Assembly (NCBI RefSeq): GCF_000936425.1
Contig: NZ_AVFK01000023.1
Location: forward strand, 62,001 to 126,000
Source of the DNA: Skermanella aerolata KACC 11604
Lineage (GTDB): Bacteria > Pseudomonadota > Alphaproteobacteria > Azospirillales > Azospirillaceae
Direction of reading: 5' to 3'
DNA length: 64,000 nucleotides
How positions within the stretch are numbered: the first letter of the stretch is position 1; the number at the start of each line of letters is the position of its first letter. The position numbers and the translations under genes are program-made. The notes beneath the pieces are model-generated. The model was given only the letters and a program-made list of their open reading frames with translations, was not told the DNA's origin and did not search any database. Below are positions 34,911 to 43,569 of the stretch, one piece after another.

Positions 34911-36221
34911 TCACTTGGCCTTGGAGATGACCAGCTCGATCCGCCGGTTCAATTTGCGCCCTTGATCCGTGTCGTTCGAAGCGACCGGCTGGCTTGAGTC
35001 TCTTCCCTCCGAGGTCAGCCGTGCCGGTTCCGTCATGGCGCCGCCGATCAGCGCAGCCGCCGCCTTGGCTCGCGCCAGCGAGAGGTCCCAGTTGGACGGG
35101 AACTTGAGGGAACGGATCGGCTGGCTATCGGTATGGCCGGTGACCAGGATATCGCCCGGCTGGTCGTTCAGCGCCTGACCGATGCGGGCCAGCAGCGGCT
35201 TGAATTGCTCAATTACTTCGGCGCGGCCGGAGGGGAACATCCCGTCGCCCACGATCCGTACGCCGATCGTCTGGGCATCCTCCCGCACCGATACCAGCCC
35301 CTGACGGATCTCGGGTTCCAGGAACTTCCGCAACGCTTCCGTCTGGCCGGCGGCGACCTCCGGCGGTGGGGGCGGAGGAGCGGGAGCCGCACGGATCAGG
35401 CTGACGGCGCCGGCCGGCGGCAGGGCCGCCAACTCTGAAAATGCGGCATCGGAGTGCTGGTTGATCGCAAGGACGAGCCCGGAGAACAGCAGGAGCAGCA
35501 GGGCCGCAGCCACGGATGCGGCAACCCAGGGCGGCACGACGGCATCAAGGCTGCGATGTCCAAGGCCGGTACCGCGCCAGTGCGGAGAGATGTCGCGCTC
35601 GAAGTCGCCCCGGACGTTTCGGATCAGGCGATACAGGTCTTCGCGGACCGTGACGAGTTCCGATGCGCCACGCGGCGCTATCCGGTACTTTCCCTCGAAC
35701 CCGAGGCTGATGCAGTAATAGAGCAGCTCGATAAGGTCGATGTTGTTTCCGGGGTCCCGCTTCAGTTGGGCCAGCAGATCGAAGAAACGATCGCCGCCCC
35801 AGGTTTCGCTGAACAGCGTGCCGACCATGCTTCGGGTCGTCCAGATGCTGTTGCCGCCCCAGGGAGTATTGAGAACGATGTCGTCGATCGTCGCGCAGAG
35901 AGCGTATTTGCCTGCCCGGATCGATCGCGCCGACAGGCCGAGCGGCGTGATCCTGCGCTCGAAACGGTCGATCTCGCCAAGGACATGCAGGCGCAGGGTA
36001 TCGACGTCGGCATGGGATGCCTGACCCTTGATGCGCCCGCACAGGCTGAGCAGCGGCGCCGCCGCCATGACGAGCAGACTGGTACGGCCGAGGCTGATCC
36101 GCTCCCACGGCCTTGACGAATCCTGCCCTGACGGGTCTGGCGTGTCGTAGCCCCGCTGGAGACCCAGGAAAACATCGGCGGGAACGATTACGGTCTGGTC
36201 GGCAGTGTGGTCAGCGGTCAT
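34911..36221 (-). CDS. tssL: Type VI secretion TssL (DotU) with C-terminal OmpA domain
   Basis: A 436-residue inner-membrane protein. The DotU domain contains LRLHVLGEIDRFERRITPLG, KYALCATIDDIVLNTPWGGN and FFDLLAQLKRDPGNNIDLIE. One membrane helix (about 246-268, VAASVAAALLLLLFSGLVLA) and a proline-rich linker follow, then an OmpA-like peptidoglycan-binding domain (DILVTGHTDSQPIRSLKFPS, NWDLSLARAKAAAALI, LNRRIELVI). This extended form anchors the complex to the cell wall directly and is typical of Agrobacterium-like systems without TssJ. The ATG at 36221 overlaps the tagH stop by 4 nt; the frame stays open further upstream only because it shadows tagH. Confidence 0.95.
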   Translation of the reverse strand: MTADHTADQTVIVPADVFLGLQRGYDTPDPSGQDSSRPWERISLGRTSLLVMAAAPLLSLCGRIKGQASHADVDTLRLHVLGEIDRFERRITPLGLSARSIRAGKYALCATIDDIVLNTPWGGNSIWTTRSMVGTLFSETWGGDRFFDLLAQLKRDPGNNIDLIELLYYCISLGFEGKYRIAPRGASELVTVREDLYRLIRNVRGDFERDISPHWRGTGLGHRSLDAVVPPWVAASVAAALLLLLFSGLVLAINQHSDAAFSELAALPPAGAVSLIRAAPAPPPPPPEVAAGQTEALRKFLEPEIRQGLVSVREDAQTIGVRIVGDGMFPSGRAEVIEQFKPLLARIGQALNDQPGDILVTGHTDSQPIRSLKFPSNWDLSLARAKAAAALIGGAMTEPARLTSEGRDSSQPVASNDTDQGRKLNRRIELVISKAK

Positions 36222-37555
36222 GGCGTCGGCCTCCCGGTTGCGGGAGTTGCGGTCTTCGCCCTTCGGCGGAATGGCCCGCCGCCCGTCGCGCGCGGCGCGA
36301 AGACACGGGAGGAAATCTCGCCCGGCATCTTCATGTCGCCGGCCGCGAGATCGTCGTCGATCCTGCCGTGCAACTGGACATAACGGTCCCAGGCGCGCGC
36401 CTTGCCAAGGACCGGCACCCATCCGGCCATGGGGCCGCGTTTCATGCCGGCGGTGACCGATCCGGGCGCCAACTGGCGCACCAGCATCTGAAGTGTCGCC
36501 TGGGTGGCGGCCAGCAGGCTTACCTGATGTGCCTTGATATCGTCGAATGCCTGGCCGACCGCCCGCTCGGCTGGCAGGAAGCCGGCAACGTCGTTCATCA
36601 TCAGCGTCCGCAGGGCTGCGTTCAGGTCCATGGGAAACTTCAGCGCATTGTTGTCCAGCCGCGCGATCATCGTCCGCTCGGCCCCGAATTCCTGCTTGGC
36701 TTCCGAACGTGCGACCAGCATGTCGTGGAGATTGCCGACCGCTATGCGGAAGGCGTGAGCCATGCGGCTCATCACTTCGACAAGGCGGTCGTCCGGCACG
36801 TCGCCTCGGGTCAACCCGCAGATGTTGAGCATCGCATCGACCGCTTTGGACGCCGGGTCCCCGGCCGGCTTGTCGATGAGGACGGGATTGTCGATGAGGA
36901 TTGGCTCGGAACCGGCAGCCGGCGGAGGCTGGTCGATCCTTCCGGTGTCGCGGGGCGGCGTTTCGGCTGAAAACTCCCAGTCGTCCGGAATCCGCTCGTG
37001 CCCGACGACGGGTGCGATGAAGGCCGAAGCTTCCGGCCGTAGGTGGTCCGCGAAGGCGTTCCTGGCGGCGGCATCCGGGAAGGTCATGTCTTCGGCCGGC
37101 TCTTCGTCGTCGTCGAGCGGCCACATCGATTGCGCCGGGCCGGGGAATGTCGGATTGGAAACAGCCTCGACGTCCGCGGCTACGGGCGGAAGGTCCGGTT
37201 CATCCAGGGCTGACAGCGGTATCGGCGCCTGTACCGAGACGACATGAAGGGCGAATGTGCCGATCCGGATCAGGTCGCCGGCATCCAGCGGAGGATTCTT
37301 GTCAGGTCCGATCGCAACGGTGTCGTCATTGAGGAAGGTGCCGTTGCGGCTGCGGTCGGACACTGTGTATCCCCGGTCGATCCGTTCGATGCGGCAGTGC
37401 TCGGTCGAAATGCCCCGCTGTTCGTCGCTCAGGACGAGGTCGTTGTTCTCGTCGCGGCCGACCGTCAGCCGGTCGTCGATCTCGATCAGTTCGGGCAGGT
37501 CCGATCCACGGTACCGGATCGTTCCCGGCCCCTCGACGCGCAGGACCAATGGCAT
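36218..37555 (-). CDS. tagH: FHA-domain type VI secretion protein TagH
   Basis: A 445-residue cytoplasmic protein. The N-terminal FHA domain (about residues 20-90) keeps the phosphothreonine-binding pattern: LTVGRDENNDLVL, ISTEHCRIE and SRNGTFLNDDTV. A long acidic low-complexity linker follows. The C-terminal TagH/ImpI domain (about 245-430) includes GDVPDDRLVEVMSRMAHAF and EAKQEFGAERTMIARLDNNA then KFPMDLNAALRTLM. FHA proteins of this class are bound or phosphorylated by the T6SS kinase to trigger assembly. The ATG at 37555 is preceded by GGAGG at 9 nt. It overlaps tssL by 4 nt and lies 57 nt after tssK. Confidence 0.92.
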   Translation of the reverse strand: MPLVLRVEGPGTIRYRGSDLPELIEIDDRLTVGRDENNDLVLSDEQRGISTEHCRIERIDRGYTVSDRSRNGTFLNDDTVAIGPDKNPPLDAGDLIRIGTFALHVVSVQAPIPLSALDEPDLPPVAADVEAVSNPTFPGPAQSMWPLDDDEEPAEDMTFPDAAARNAFADHLRPEASAFIAPVVGHERIPDDWEFSAETPPRDTGRIDQPPPAAGSEPILIDNPVLIDKPAGDPASKAVDAMLNICGLTRGDVPDDRLVEVMSRMAHAFRIAVGNLHDMLVARSEAKQEFGAERTMIARLDNNALKFPMDLNAALRTLMMNDVAGFLPAERAVGQAFDDIKAHQVSLLAATQATLQMLVRQLAPGSVTAGMKRGPMAGWVPVLGKARAWDRYVQLHGRIDDDLAAGDMKMPGEISSRVFAPRATGGGPFRRRAKTATPATGRPTP

Positions 37556-37612
37556 GGGTTCGTGCCTCCACGATGAGACGGATGGGCGGGGCAAATGGAC
37601 CGGTCGCGGCGC

Positions 37613-38950
37613 TCAATCGCCGCGGATCGCCCAGAGGGTCATTTCAAGGTTGGGAAAATCACCCGCGACATGCAGGGCCAGACCGCCGGAGGTTTGCATC
37701 TCCTTCCAGAAGGCGCTGTTCCGGTCGATCTCGAAATAGGTCACGCCGACATGGAACGGGATCTGGCGCGGCGCCACCGGAAGCGGATCGACGACCATTC
37801 CCGGCAAAGCCACATTGACCAGTTCCTTGATCCTTTCGACCGGGCCGATCTTCACCTGGGACGGGAAGGCGCGGCGCAACCGCTCCGCTTCGACATCGGC
37901 GCGTACCGCCAGCACGAAGGCCGAGGTCCGGAACAGGGTCCGGTCGTTCACTTCGGCCAAGTGAATCCCATACCTGTGCTCTCGGAGCGGAACCTGGATC
38001 GCCGTCTGCTCCAGAACGGTGTTCAGCGACTGGCGGACCGACTGGATGACGGGCTGGAACGTCGCCGTCAGATCCTCGTGCCGGTATGTCGGATAGGAGG
38101 GCGTCCGCTTGTCCGAGCGGGCATATGTCGCAAGCTCGCCGGCAAGCTGAACCATCAGGCCGTACAGCGTCTCGGGATGTACCGTTGAACTCCGGCTCAG
38201 ATGAGCGAAGGACGGTTCGTGACGGTTGATCATCTGGAGCATCAGGAAATCCGTGATTTCCGCGACGCCCTTGGTCCCGGATTGCGAGACCCGCGCCGCC
38301 AGGGCTTCGCCACGGTGATGGAGCAGGCCCTCGATCTCGGTCACGTAGCTCGCCAGTACCAATGAGCAGGCGCAGTCCAGTGCCGGAGGAACGAAGCTTT
38401 CGTCGAGAACGACCTGATGGTCGGCGCGGACCTCGATCAGGCGGAGGATCGGCATGGAGATGAAACCCGTCCGTTCGGCGCCTTCGGCGATCAGCCGGAA
38501 GCGCAGGCGGCCGATGTCGATCGCGACCTGCTCCCGTTCTCCGGCATTGCCGTCGGCGAGATCCTGTTCGGCGATCGTGTAGCGGGTGACGACTTCATCT
38601 CCGGTCCTCGCATCCGCTTCGGCGGCGCCCGGCTGATAGGCCGGCAGCGCGAGATGGATGACCGCGTTGCGCAGGTTGCCGGGGGGAGCGAAGGGGGCCG
38701 GCTGGTCGGCTTCGTCGGGGATGGCGAAAGGCGTGCCGTCCTCCATGACGCCGGCTGCATACTCGATGGCGATCTTGCCGAGGCTCAGGAGTTCACGGTT
38801 GATCCGGAGTTCGGTGAACCCCCAGCCGTAACCACGGAGCGCCTGGGTCCGGCCGCGTACGAACTTCTCCATGTAGCGATCGGCTTGCTGAAGGTGCTGC
38901 GGCCGCAGGAACAATCCCTCCGACCAGATGACCTTGTTGTTCCACGACAT
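37613..38950 (-). CDS. tssK: Type VI secretion baseplate protein TssK
   Basis: Baseplate subunit that links TssF/TssG wedges to the TssL/TssM membrane complex; 445 residues. The N-terminus MSWNNKVIWSEGLFLRPQHL is the standard TssK opening, followed by GYGWGFTELRINRELLSLGK. The C-terminal neck and receptor-binding part includes AELATYARSDKRTPSYPTYR and YFEIDRNSAFWKEM. The ATG at 38950 is chosen because the family begins exactly there; the frame is open upstream but has no homologous sequence. It is the first gene of the minus arm and diverges from tssA. Confidence 0.95.
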   Translation of the reverse strand: MSWNNKVIWSEGLFLRPQHLQQADRYMEKFVRGRTQALRGYGWGFTELRINRELLSLGKIAIEYAAGVMEDGTPFAIPDEADQPAPFAPPGNLRNAVIHLALPAYQPGAAEADARTGDEVVTRYTIAEQDLADGNAGEREQVAIDIGRLRFRLIAEGAERTGFISMPILRLIEVRADHQVVLDESFVPPALDCACSLVLASYVTEIEGLLHHRGEALAARVSQSGTKGVAEITDFLMLQMINRHEPSFAHLSRSSTVHPETLYGLMVQLAGELATYARSDKRTPSYPTYRHEDLTATFQPVIQSVRQSLNTVLEQTAIQVPLREHRYGIHLAEVNDRTLFRTSAFVLAVRADVEAERLRRAFPSQVKIGPVERIKELVNVALPGMVVDPLPVAPRQIPFHVGVTYFEIDRNSAFWKEMQTSGGLALHVAGDFPNLEMTLWAIRGD

Positions 38951-39220
38951 TCGCGCGGCCCGCCTATTGTGGATTTGTTGGAAGCTGGATTTGATGGCCT
39001 CAACATAGACAGGTCCAGGCTTGTTCTTCCATGCGTTGAAGTAATAACGATATTCATCCATGTAATTCAGGGGGATTTCATTGCCGGCATATCGATATGC
39101 CAATACCGTATGACGACTTATCCCAGGTGATGACTTAATAATCCCGGCATGCAGTGTCGAACGAACATCGGATCGATTGGATCGACATCGCTGGAGTATC
39201 GCAAGCCCGGAAGGCGAAAG
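38951..39220. promoter_or_regulatory. Divergent promoter region of the two T6SS arms
   Basis: A 270-bp AT-richer stretch separates tssK (minus) from tssA (plus). It must contain the start signals for both arms. I do not see a confident -35/-10 pair or a sigma-54 GG-N10-GC element. The tssA ribosome site (GGAAGG, 39209-39214) lies at its right end. Confidence 0.6.
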
Positions 39221-40246
39221 ATGCGAAGCGCTGATTATGCGGAATTGCTTGAGCCCATCGACGGAGCATTCCCGTGCGGTGAGCCCCTGGACTACGATCC
39301 GGGTTTCCTGGAGTTCGAACGCGCCACCCGTGCCGGCCCCGAGCGGCAGGCCGGCGACCAGACCGTGGCCGGGGAAACGCAGGACTGGCGGCATGTCGCC
39401 GAACTAGGGGTCGAACTTGCAGGGCGCAGCAAGGATATCCGCATAGCGGTCGCCCTGGCTCGTGCCTGGCTCGCTACCGAGGGGTTTACCGGGCTTGCCG
39501 GCGGCCTTTCGCTGATTGCCGGTTATCTGGACGGCTACTGGGACGAACTGCACCCGGCTCCCGACGCCGACGACGGGGGCGATCAGACGATACGCCTGAA
39601 CGCGCTGGCCAATCTCCGTGATGCTGCCGGATTGCTGGCCGAAATCCGGCGTATTCCGCTTGTGGCCGCCCGTGGTGTCGGCAGCTTCGCCTTCAACGAC
39701 TGGCAGGCGGTCCGGCATGGCAACCCGGATGGCGAAGGTCCGACGCTGGCTCAGGTCGAGGGAGCGTTCGGCGAGACCGGTCCGGCGGCGCTCGACGAGG
39801 CGAGCGCCGCGATCGCATCGTGCCTCGCCTCGCTGGCCGCCATCGAAGGCAGCATCCGGACCCATGTCGGACCGGGCGACACGATCCGGCTGGACCCGCT
39901 GAAGGACTTGCTGGCGCAGGTCAAGTCGGTGATCGACGATCACCGGCCCAGGCGCACCGTCGATCCGGCCGATATCGAGACCGGGCGGGAAGACGATCCG
40001 CCGCAATCCATGACCGGCGGCATCGCCAGCCGCGCCGACGTGATCGGCCTGCTTGACCGCATCTGCCAGTGGTACCGCACAAACGAGCCGTCGAGCCCCG
40101 TCCCCATTCTGCTGGAGCGGGCCAAGCAGATGGTGTCGCGGGATTTTCTGGCGCTGCTGATGGAGCTGGCGCCCGATGGCGCTCCTCAGTTCCGCAACGT
40201 GGCCGGGCTTCGCAGTCCCGGACCGATCGAAGAGGACGAAGATTAA
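39221..40246 (+). CDS. tssA: Type VI secretion protein TssA
   Basis: Baseplate/tube-assembly protein of 341 residues. The N-terminal ImpA_N domain shows PIDGAFPCGEPLDYDPGFLE and ELGVELAGRSKDIRIAVALA, with GYWDELHPAPD at its end. The C-terminal part (CQWYRTNEPSSPVPILLERA) is typical of the short TssA class that stays at the baseplate, rather than the long class with a cap domain. The ATG at 39221 has GGAAGG 6 nt upstream; the open frame before it is not conserved. It is followed 3 nt later by tssB. Confidence 0.93.
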   Translation: MRSADYAELLEPIDGAFPCGEPLDYDPGFLEFERATRAGPERQAGDQTVAGETQDWRHVAELGVELAGRSKDIRIAVALARAWLATEGFTGLAGGLSLIAGYLDGYWDELHPAPDADDGGDQTIRLNALANLRDAAGLLAEIRRIPLVAARGVGSFAFNDWQAVRHGNPDGEGPTLAQVEGAFGETGPAALDEASAAIASCLASLAAIEGSIRTHVGPGDTIRLDPLKDLLAQVKSVIDDHRPRRTVDPADIETGREDDPPQSMTGGIASRADVIGLLDRICQWYRTNEPSSPVPILLERAKQMVSRDFLALLMELAPDGAPQFRNVAGLRSPGPIEEDED

Positions 40247-40249
40247 ATC

Positions 40250-40795
40250 ATGTTGAAAGCAAGCAGTCAGAAGTTCATCCGCCGCAACCGGGCGCCCCGT
40301 GTCCAGATCGAGTACGACGTCGAACTCTACGGCAGCGAGCGGAAGGTCCAGTTGCCTTTCGTCGTGGGGGTGATGGCCGATCTTTCCGGAAAGCGCGTCG
40401 AGCCGCTGCCGGATCTGGCCGATCGCAAGATGGTCGAGATCGATATTGACAACTTCGACGCCCGGCTTCGCTCGATGAAGCCACGGGTGGCGATCAGCGT
40501 CAAAAACTCCCTGACCGGTGAAGGAAGCCTGCCGGTCGATCTGACATTCGAACAGATGGACGACTTCTCGCCGGCCGCCGTGGCGCGCCGGGTCGATGCC
40601 CTCCGGAAGCTCCTGGATGCCCGGACGGAACTTGGCAACCTGCTGACATACATGGACGGCAAAAGCGGCGCCGAACGCCTGCTGGGCCAGCTTCTCGCCG
40701 ACCCCGAGTTGCTGAAGGCCGTCTCGGCCAAGGCCGGCACTTTCGCCAGCCCTGAAGAAAGCGCCGCATCGGACGAGGGAGAAGCACAGTCATGA
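40250..40795 (+). CDS. tssB: Type VI secretion sheath small subunit TssB
   Basis: Small sheath subunit (VipA) forming the contractile sheath with TssC; 181 residues. It has the conserved opening SSQKFIRRNRAPRVQIEYDV and the TssC-binding region VELPFVVGVMADL-like (KVQLPFVVGVMADLSGKRVE). The motif NDLVF-like KNSLTGEGSLPVDLTFEQMD is followed by FSPAAVARRVDALRKLL. The acidic tail (ESAASDEGEAQS) is variable. It starts 3 nt after tssA and overlaps the tssC start by 4 nt. Confidence 0.96.
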   Translation: MLKASSQKFIRRNRAPRVQIEYDVELYGSERKVQLPFVVGVMADLSGKRVEPLPDLADRKMVEIDIDNFDARLRSMKPRVAISVKNSLTGEGSLPVDLTFEQMDDFSPAAVARRVDALRKLLDARTELGNLLTYMDGKSGAERLLGQLLADPELLKAVSAKAGTFASPEESAASDEGEAQS

Positions 40796-42306
40796 GCCCG
40801 GACCGGATGCAGCAGGCCCGGATGCAGCAGGCAGCATTGCCTGTCGCGGAAGCCACCCTGACCGACGATGGCTTTGCCCAGCTCCTTCAGCGCGAGTTCA
40901 AGCCGCGCACCGAACAGTACCGCGACGCGATCGAGCGCGCGGTCGGCACCCTGGCAGGGCAGGCGCTGGCCGAAACCCAGCTGATCGGCGACGACGCCGT
41001 CGCCACGATCCAGGCGATCGTCGCGGAACTCGACCGCAAGCTGACCGAACAGTTGAACCTGATCATCCATCATCCCGATTTCCAGCAGTTGGAAGCGGCA
41101 TGGCGCGGGCTTCACCAGCTCGTCTCCAACACCGAAACCGACGAAACCTTGAAGATCCGGGTGCTGAACACCAGCAAGAAGGAGCTGGCGCGTTCCGCGC
41201 GGAAGTACCGGGGGATCGCCTGGGATCAAAGCCCGCTGTTCAAGAAGATCTACGAAGAGGAGTTCGGCCAGATCGGCGGCGAGCCTTATGGCTGCCTGAT
41301 CGGCGACTTCCACTTCGACCACACGCCGCCCGACGTCGAGCTGCTCGCGTCCTTGGGGCAAATCGCTGCGGCGGCGCATGCCCCCTTCATCGCGGCGGCG
41401 GCCCCTCAGCTCCTCAACATGGAGTCCTGGCAGGAACTCGCCAATCCGCGCGACCTCACCAAGATCTTCCAGACGCCGGAATACGCGGCCTGGCGATCGC
41501 TGCGGGACTCCGAGGACTCGCGCTATATCGCGCTGACATTGCCTCGCACGCTCGGACGCCTGCCCTATGGCAGCAAGACCGACCCGGTCGCGGAATTCGC
41601 CTTCGAAGAGGACGTCGATGGCGGCGACAGCGGCAAATACCTCTGGTGCAACGCCGCCTACGCGATGGGCGTCAACATCACGCGCTCCTATAAACTGTAT
41701 GGCTGGATGTCGCAGATCCGCGGGGTCGAGTCCGGTGGTTTGGTCGAGGGACTCCCCGCCCATACCTTTCCGAGCGACGACGGCGGCGTGGACTTGAAAT
41801 GCCCGACCGAGATCGCGATCAGCGACCGGCGCGAGGCGGAGCTTTCCAAGAGCGGGCTGCTGCCGATGCTTCACCGGAAGAACACCGACATGGCGGTCTT
41901 CATCGGGGCGCAGACCCTCAACAAGCCGGTCAAGTACGACGATCCGGACGCCTCGGCCAATGCCGAACTGAGTGCCAGGCTGCCTTACATGTTCGCGACG
42001 TCGCGCTTCGCCCATTACCTGAAGTGCCTGGTGCGCGACAAGATCGGTTCCTTCAAGGACCGGTCGGATGTCGAGGCCTGGCTCAATCGCTGGATACAGA
42101 ACTACGTCCACTCGTCGCCCAACCTCGCGAGCGAGGAGGACAAGGCGAAGAAACCCCTGGCCGCCGCCGAGGTCATCGTCGAGGAAGTCCAGGACAATCC
42201 AGGCTACTACCAGGCCCGCTTCTACCTGAGACCGCATTTTCAGCTCGAAGGGCTGACGGTTTCGCTTCGTCTCGTCTCCCGGCTGCCTTCCGCCAAGCTG
42301 GCGTGA
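40792..42306 (+). CDS. tssC: Type VI secretion sheath large subunit TssC
   Basis: Large sheath subunit (VipB) of 504 residues. Family signatures: IIHHPDFQQLEAAWRGLHQL, YGCLIGDFHFDHTPPDVELL, PYGSKTDPVAEFAFEEDVDG, and FAHYLKCLVRDKIGSFKDRS, ending with the strand-exchange C-terminus FQLEGLTVSLRLVSRLP. It overlaps tssB by 4 nt. A 148-bp nested palindrome begins right at its stop codon, separating it from hcp by 185 nt. Confidence 0.97.
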   Translation: MSPDRMQQARMQQAALPVAEATLTDDGFAQLLQREFKPRTEQYRDAIERAVGTLAGQALAETQLIGDDAVATIQAIVAELDRKLTEQLNLIIHHPDFQQLEAAWRGLHQLVSNTETDETLKIRVLNTSKKELARSARKYRGIAWDQSPLFKKIYEEEFGQIGGEPYGCLIGDFHFDHTPPDVELLASLGQIAAAAHAPFIAAAAPQLLNMESWQELANPRDLTKIFQTPEYAAWRSLRDSEDSRYIALTLPRTLGRLPYGSKTDPVAEFAFEEDVDGGDSGKYLWCNAAYAMGVNITRSYKLYGWMSQIRGVESGGLVEGLPAHTFPSDDGGVDLKCPTEIAISDRREAELSKSGLLPMLHRKNTDMAVFIGAQTLNKPVKYDDPDASANAELSARLPYMFATSRFAHYLKCLVRDKIGSFKDRSDVEAWLNRWIQNYVHSSPNLASEEDKAKKPLAAAEVIVEEVQDNPGYYQARFYLRPHFQLEGLTVSLRLVSRLPSAKLA

Positions 42307-42454
42307 TACCAACGGCATTGAAGCTTGATAGGTGAGTTTCGGCAAAGATGTCGGGCTGAAGAGGCCCGACCTACAAGTACACTCTGGCGTAGGTCGGGCC
42401 TCTTCAGCCCGACATCTAACGCTCCAGACCGGTCAATGTTTAATGCCGTTGGTA
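42307..42454. repeat. 148-bp nested palindromic element between tssC and hcp (MITE-like)
   Basis: Outer 13-bp inverted arms TACCAACGGCATT (42307-42319) and its complement (42442-42454) enclose a perfect 28-bp inverted pair (42347-42374, beginning GATGTCGGGCTGAAGAGGCC, and 42389-42416) with a 14-nt loop. TGA flanks both ends (42304-42306 is the tssC stop; 42455-42457), which may be a target duplication; TA duplication with CCAACGGCATT ends is an alternative. The inner hairpin could stop or pause transcription and so set the tssC:hcp ratio. Confidence 0.85.
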
Positions 42455-42491
42455 TGAGTTCAAGAGTTATCCCTCTCCACCGGAGTTCATC

Positions 42492-43025
42492 ATGTCTTTC
42501 GATGCTTATCTTCTCTTCACCCAAGCCTCGAAGAGCGGCATTCATCCCAAGGGTGAGTCGAAGCTGAAGACCAACGCGATCACGCTTGGCGACGAATGGA
42601 GCTTCTCGCTCGAGAACAAGTTGAACATCACCTCGCACACCGCCGGCGCCGGCGCCGGCAAGGCCGAGTTCGAGGCGTTTACAATCAAGAAGCAGGTGGA
42701 TACCGCGTCCGCCGATCTCTTCGTCGCCTGCGGCAGCGGCGCGCATTTCGACAATGTGCAGTTGGTGTTGCTGAAATCGACCGGCGACAAGGGAGCGGGC
42801 ACCCAGGCGCAGTCCAACGTGTTCCTGACCTGGACCTTCTCCATGCTGGCGGTCGAACGCATCGAGTGGAGCTACGGCGATCCCGCCCCTGACGAATCGA
42901 TCGTCTTCCGCTTTGGCGCCTGCAAGATCGCCTACAAGAAGCAGGACAAGACCGGCCAACTGGCCGATGCCGGCGAAAGCGCCTGGAGCCAGATCGCCAA
43001 CAGCGCCACCGATAAGGTGACCTAA
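42492..43025 (+). CDS. hcp: Type VI secretion tube protein Hcp (TssD)
   Basis: Hexameric ring protein that stacks into the inner tube and is itself secreted; 177 residues, slightly longer than usual. It opens MSFDAYLLFTQASKSGIHPK and contains the family segments KAEFEAFTIKKQVDTASADL, SNVFLTWTFSMLAVERIEWS and DESIVFRFGACKIAYKKQD. The C-terminal tail is variable. It has its own spacing from tssC (185 nt with a palindrome), so separate or boosted expression is likely, as often seen for hcp. Confidence 0.95.
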   Translation: MSFDAYLLFTQASKSGIHPKGESKLKTNAITLGDEWSFSLENKLNITSHTAGAGAGKAEFEAFTIKKQVDTASADLFVACGSGAHFDNVQLVLLKSTGDKGAGTQAQSNVFLTWTFSMLAVERIEWSYGDPAPDESIVFRFGACKIAYKKQDKTGQLADAGESAWSQIANSATDKVT

Positions 43026-43071
43026 TAGCCGCGCCGGTTCGAAACCCCTCCCCCTGCTCCGGTCATCTCAT

Positions 43072-43569
43072 ATGCCCAAGGCCAGCTATCGCGATCTCGT
43101 CCAGCCCTCGCTCCTGGACCGTCTCACCGATGGCGGGGAGGGAGTGTCCGAGGATGGCGGGCGCACCTTTTCGCTCTCGCAGTTGCGCGCCGTCATCCTG
43201 CGTGACGTTTCCTGGCTGTTGAACGCGACCCCGCTGGGCTCCTCCGTCGATCTCACTGCCTATCCTGACGTCGCGGCCGGTGTGTTGAACTACGGCGTGC
43301 GGCCGCTGGCCGGGCAGGGCGGCGGCGCCATGGACCGCAGCCACTTCGAACGGGCGATCCAGGAAGCGCTGACCGTGTTCGAACCCCGCCTGATGAGCGG
43401 CGTTCAGGTCAAGCTGCTTCCGGCCGGCTCCAGCGACACCACGCTGGTCTTCATCATCGAGGCCGATCTGTGGGCGGAGCCGGTGCCGCTTCGCCTGAGG
43501 CTCCGGACGGAAGTGGACCGGGACCGCAACACCGTCAGGATAGCCGAGCAACTTACCGAGGCGGAGTAG
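43072..43569 (+). CDS. tssE: Type VI secretion baseplate protein TssE (gp25-like)
   Basis: A 165-residue gp25/lysozyme-like baseplate wedge protein that nucleates the sheath. It has the conserved opening SLLDRLTDGG, the LRAVILRDVSWLLNATPLGS segment, and DVAAGVLNYGVRPLAGQGGG; the C-terminal core (FEPRLMSGVQVKLLP, LVFIIEADLWAEPVPLRLRL) is also standard. Its stop codon is immediately followed by the tssF start, so the two are likely translationally coupled. Confidence 0.94.
   Translation: MPKASYRDLVQPSLLDRLTDGGEGVSEDGGRTFSLSQLRAVILRDVSWLLNATPLGSSVDLTAYPDVAAGVLNYGVRPLAGQGGGAMDRSHFERAIQEALTVFEPRLMSGVQVKLLPAGSSDTTLVFIIEADLWAEPVPLRLRLRTEVDRDRNTVRIAEQLTEAE

Noticed and set aside
31582-34965. 1127-codon plus-strand open frame opposite tssM
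   Set aside because: Antisense shadow of tssM; no family pattern, and the real gene has Walker and membrane motifs on the other strand.
40327-42345. 672-codon minus-strand open frame opposite tssB/tssC
   Set aside because: Antisense shadow of certain T6SS sheath genes.
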